A program made the translations under genes and the position numbers. This document shows, one piece after another, positions 13,223 to 13,397 of a DNA stretch of 13,397 nt. The notes under the pieces are model-generated. The model saw only the letters and a program-made list of their open reading frames with translations. It ran no database searches and was not told where the DNA came from. The DNA lies in NCBI GenBank assembly GCA_023389455.1, contig JAEWEJ010000062.1, forward strand, positions 1 to 13,397, read 5' to 3'. Source of the stretch: Actinomycetes bacterium (GTDB lineage Bacteria > Actinomycetota > Actinomycetes > Actinomycetales > Cellulomonadaceae). The stretch's first letter is position 1. Each line of letters starts with the position of its first letter.

Positions 13223-13397
13223 GTGACCACGTACACCGCGGCGGACGGGGGCGGTGGCCGCCCGCCGGGACGACCCGGCCGTCCCGGCCGCGGTGGAGGT
13301 GCTCGCCGGTGGCGCCGACACGAGCAGTGCGGAGGCGTACGACGCGTGGCAACGCGCGGGCGCACCCGCCGGGTACGCCGCGTGGGGTCCCGCGGAG
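13223..13397 (+). CDS. 5' end of an unidentified gene, with an apparent frame break at a G run
   Basis: The GTG at 13223 is well placed for leaderless translation and gives MTTYTAADG. After the run of five G (13247-13251) this frame becomes Gly/Arg/Pro-rich and unlike a protein. The frame one base over then reads as normal high-GC coding: AVAARRDDPAVPAAVEVLAG, then SSAEAYDAWQRAGAPAGYAAW, to the edge. Removing one G would join the two into a single protein. Otherwise the gene starts at GTG 13254 in the second frame, without clear signals. No family is recognised from about 57 residues. The break could be a sequencing error, a real mutation, or a misread start. Confidence 0.45.
   Translation, partial: MTTYTAADGGGGRPPGRPGRPGRGGGARRWRRHEQCGGVRRVATRGRTRRVRRVGSRG

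Overview
The window is very GC-rich, with G or C at nearly every third codon position. Ala/Val/Arg-rich proteins, many GTG starts and many genes without a Shine-Dalgarno sequence point to a high-GC actinobacterium. The protein mix (DUF3995, GPP34, the CWC-type GNAT, a YidD variant) suggests Micrococcales, possibly a Cellulomonas relative; that placement is inferred from remembered family resemblance, not from a search. No rRNA, tRNA, CRISPR array, insertion sequence or phage gene was seen. The content is ordinary chromosomal housekeeping and accessory genes, mostly single-gene units separated by divergent promoters and convergent hairpin terminators.

Layout. 1-537 (+) is the C-terminal part of a heptad-repeat (xxxLxxG) membrane protein. 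It ends at a 17-bp-stem hairpin shared with a convergent alpha/beta hydrolase (577-1452, -). Divergent from that is a YbjJ-like MFS transporter (1691-2959, +), then a GNAT acetyltransferase (3156-3770, +). 3846-4469 (-) holds a MntA-HepT type VII toxin-antitoxin pair: the nucleotidyltransferase antitoxin is intact, while the HepT toxin is broken by two frame disruptions. 4640-6154 (+) is an unusual two-part SDR protein with a CxxC...CxxC module and Thr in place of the SDR catalytic Tyr. A hairpin and a five-unit 14-bp tandem repeat separate it from a GPP34-family gene (6331-6981, -).

7124-8755 is the best-defined regulatory unit. A MarR repressor gene (7232-7708, -) is divergent from an epoxide-hydrolase-like enzyme (7784-8755, +), and a long dyad covers the enzyme's -10 box. 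The 3' end of the marR gene has been tandemly duplicated with an 83-bp period. A cupin (8867-9259, -) and a fructosamine-kinase-family protein (9410-10327, +) are divergent. They are followed by an unrecognised 274-aa protein (10380-11204, -), a DUF3995 membrane protein (11273-11770, -), a TspO/MBR-like membrane protein (11948-12775, +), a small YidD-family protein (12867-13157, -), and the 5' end of an unidentified gene running off the right edge (13223-, +).

A window-wide signal is that eight genes have a TAnnnT box 6-8 nt before their start codon and no Shine-Dalgarno sequence, the layout expected for leaderless mRNAs. It also settles several start codons. The most interesting items are the decayed HepT toxin, the MarR operator, the atypical SDR and the leaderless-promoter pattern. 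I did not find a clearly new multi-gene system.
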